Source: Desulfobacula sp. (GTDB lineage Bacteria; Desulfobacterota; Desulfobacteria; Desulfobacterales; Desulfobacteraceae). Taken from it: a DNA stretch of 38,915 bases. The stretch is from contig JAKIUJ010000018.1 of the NCBI GenBank assembly GCA_021647625.1, positions 1-38,915 of the forward strand, written 5' to 3'. The notes under the pieces were generated by a model that saw nothing but the letters and a program-made list of their open reading frames with translations, made no database searches and was not told the origin of the DNA. Numbering within the stretch: position 1 is the stretch's first letter; each line of letters begins with the position of its first letter. This document shows, in pieces, positions 36,923 to 38,915 of this stretch. The translations under genes and the position numbers were made by a program.

Positions 36923-37261
36923 CTATTTGGCAATTGCTTCTACAATTACAGTTAAATGGCTGCTTCTTTTCAAAATTCTGGATGCCCTTCCTCTGGCTCT
37001 CGGTCTAAACCGTTTCATGGTGGGACCATGATCAACAAAAATATTTTTGACGATCAGTGTATCCACATCCAGCTCATTGTTGTGCTCAGCATTGGCAACG
37101 GCTGACTGTAGCGTTTTATAAATAATCCCAGCGGCTTTAAGCGGCATGAACTTTAAAATGGTAAGCGCCTGCTCGGCATTTTTACCTTTTATTTCATCAA
37201 TGGGCAACCGAAGCTTAAATGGTGAAATTCTTGTATATTTCGTAGTTGCTTTAACTTCCAT
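36923..37261 (-). CDS. rplV: 50S ribosomal protein L22
   Basis: [54 protein letters not shown]. Confidence 0.98.
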   Translation of the reverse strand: MEVKATTKYTRISPFKLRLPIDEIKGKNAEQALTILKFMPLKAAGIIYKTLQSAVANAEHNNELDVDTLIVKNIFVDHGPTMKRFRPRARGRASRILKRSSHLTVIVEAIAK

Positions 37262-37288
37262 ATCAATATCCTTTAATCAGGCAAGAGA

Positions 37289-37567
37289 TTATCTCTTGGA
37301 TTTTTTATCTCCTGCATGCCCCCAAAATGTTCTTGTAGGCGAAAATTCTCCGAGCTTGTGCCCGACCATATTTTCAGTAACAAATACCGGTATAAATTTT
37401 TTGCCGTTATGAACAGCTAAAGTAACACCGACCATTTCAGGAAATATGGTTGATCTGCGAGACCAGGTCTTGATAACGTTGTTGCTTCTTTTGGATTTAC
37501 CTGCTTCCAGAACTTTTTTTAAAAGCTGCGGTGCAATATATGGTCCTTTTTTTAATGATCTTGGCAT
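37289..37567 (-). CDS. rpsS: 30S ribosomal protein S19
   Basis: [19 protein letters not shown]...[46 protein letters not shown]. Confidence 0.98.
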   Translation of the reverse strand: MPRSLKKGPYIAPQLLKKVLEAGKSKRSNNVIKTWSRRSTIFPEMVGVTLAVHNGKKFIPVFVTENMVGHKLGEFSPTRTFWGHAGDKKSKR

Positions 37568-37583
37568 AATTAGTCACCTATTT

Positions 37584-38411
37584 TTATTTAGCTCGTCGTT
37601 TTACAATATACTTGTCAGTTCTGACATTGTTTCTAGTTCTCTTACCTTTGGTCGGTACTCCCCAAGGCGTACACGGCTGCCTGCCTCCGGAAGATCTACC
37701 TTCGCCACCGCCCATAGGATGATCAACAGGGTTCATTGCTACACCACGAACAGAAGGTCTTCTTCCCATCCAGCGGGAACGACCGGCCTTACCAATCTTG
37801 ACATCACCATGTTTCTCGTTACCCACTCTACCCACAGTCGCTTTGCATTTTACGTGGATCATCCTGACTTCACCTGATGGTAGGAGAACCTGCGCATACT
37901 TGCCTTCTTTAGCCATCAACCGCGCATATGCACCGGCGCTACGAACGATCTGGCCGCCTTTGGCCTGTTTGAGCTCAATATTATGAATACGGGTACCCGT
38001 TGGAATATTTTCAAGCGGCATACAATTGCCGGGTTTGATATCTGCATCGGCCCCGGTTTCAAGAATATCTCCAACCTTTACCTCCAAAGGTGCAAGGATA
38101 TATCTTTTTTCACCATCTGCATAAACAAGAAGTGCAATTCTGGCACTTCTATTCGGATCATACTCAATAGCGGAAACTTTTGCAGGGATTCCGTCTTTAT
38201 CTCTTTTAAAATCAATTATACGATATTTTTTCTTTGCTCCGCCACCTCTGTGCCTTGAAGTAATTCTTCCGTAATTATTACGACCGGATCGTTTGTTTAA
38301 GCTTTTTGTCAATCGTCTTTCAGGTTTAGTTTTGGTAATTTCTTCAAATGAAAGGTATTCCTGAGAACGACGTCCGGGAGATGTCGGTTTTGTCTTAATT
38401 ATTGTTGACAT
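37584..38411 (-). CDS. rplB: 50S ribosomal protein L2
   Basis: [37 protein letters not shown]...[30 protein letters not shown]. Confidence 0.99.
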   Translation of the reverse strand: MSTIIKTKPTSPGRRSQEYLSFEEITKTKPERRLTKSLNKRSGRNNYGRITSRHRGGGAKKKYRIIDFKRDKDGIPAKVSAIEYDPNRSARIALLVYADGEKRYILAPLEVKVGDILETGADADIKPGNCMPLENIPTGTRIHNIELKQAKGGQIVRSAGAYARLMAKEGKYAQVLLPSGEVRMIHVKCKATVGRVGNEKHGDVKIGKAGRSRWMGRRPSVRGVAMNPVDHPMGGGEGRSSGGRQPCTPWGVPTKGKRTRNNVRTDKYIVKRRAK

Positions 38412-38425
38412 GTATAGCCTCTCTA

Positions 38426-38713
38426 TTAAACACCTTCAAAAAAGTCAATTCTTTGTCCTGGCATCAGCGTAACGATTGCCTTTTTCCAGTCAGCTTTTTT
38501 ACCAATGATTCTGCCGCGTTGTTTCACTTTTCCTTTTACCTGAATGGTCCTTACCTGCTTAACCTTGGTATTGAAAGCCATTTCGACAGCTTCTTTGATT
38601 TCAACCCGGTTGGCTCTTTTATCTACTTTTAAAGTCACCTGGTTGTTGAGTTCTTTTTGAAGGGTTGTTTTTTCTGTTACAACAGGACCTCTGATAATAT
38701 CATAGTTAGACAT
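38426..38713 (-). CDS. rplW: 50S ribosomal protein L23
   Basis: [78 protein letters not shown]. Confidence 0.98.
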   Translation of the reverse strand: MSNYDIIRGPVVTEKTTLQKELNNQVTLKVDKRANRVEIKEAVEMAFNTKVKQVRTIQVKGKVKQRGRIIGKKADWKKAIVTLMPGQRIDFFEGV

Positions 38714-38915
38714 TAGCTTAACCTCCCCTCAATATTCTTAATAGTTGATTCTACCAAAAGAAGGTTTTTGTATTTCAAAATATCATAGACATTTAAGCCT
38801 TGTGTTTTTATGACTTTCACATCCGGGATATTACGGGAGGACATCAAAAGATTTGCATCGTCTGTATCAGATACAATTAGCAGATCGCAAAGATCTAAGG
38901 TAGCTAAAACATTAA
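38713..38915 (-). CDS. rplD: 50S ribosomal protein L4, C-terminal part (runs off window)
   Basis: Complement reads ...[70 protein letters not shown] overlap with rplW. Not in ORF track. Confidence 0.93.
   Translation of the reverse strand, partial: NVLATLDLCDLLIVSDTDDANLLMSSRNIPDVKVIKTQGLNVYDILKYKNLLLVESTIKNIEGRLS

Noticed and set aside
1-38915. CRISPR arrays, tRNA/rRNA genes, prophage, transposase genes
   Set aside because: No regularly spaced repeats, no tRNA/rRNA sequences and no integrase/transposase ORFs recognised in the window.

Overview
The window looks like a chromosomal segment of a Desulfobacteraceae-like deltaproteobacterium; this is inferred from gene content only. Positions 1-26500 are mixed metabolic, regulatory and envelope genes. 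In order they are: a two-domain universal stress protein (partial); TerB-like and PP2C-like genes; a GT4 glycosyltransferase; a tetrapyrrole/molybdopterin operon (fmdB-hemC-cobA/hemD-moaA); an ECF sigma/anti-sigma cassette; an AI-2E family permease; a GntR-linked polar amino-acid ABC transporter operon with a DcyD/CuyA-type lyase and a saccharopine/lysine-6-dehydrogenase-like enzyme, next to a PatB/MalY C-S lyase; an envelope operon (PAP2 remnant, LtaS-like sulfatase, DgkA, OmpR-type response regulator, histidine kinase); a diguanylate cyclase; and a threonine-aldolase-like gene. Positions 26600-38915 are an ordinary alpha/spc/S10 ribosomal-protein operon on the minus strand, from rplQ back to partial rplD, with a clear Rho-independent terminator after rplQ. 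The best leads are: (1) a duplicated ATGTATACAT palindrome upstream of gntR and of the next gene, marking a likely GntR regulon for a C-S/amino-acid catabolic cluster; (2) a ~100-bp dispersed repeat in opposite orientations at ~930-1031 and ~24144-24240; (3) two ~150-160-bp MITE-like palindromes at 1628-1775 and 18990-19147; (4) an LtaS/DgkA/two-component unit with a PAP2 gene lacking its catalytic half and an 11-bp-periodic direct repeat in its promoter; (5) an ECF cassette with an uncharacterised exported third gene. All identities are from reading motifs; no database search was run.
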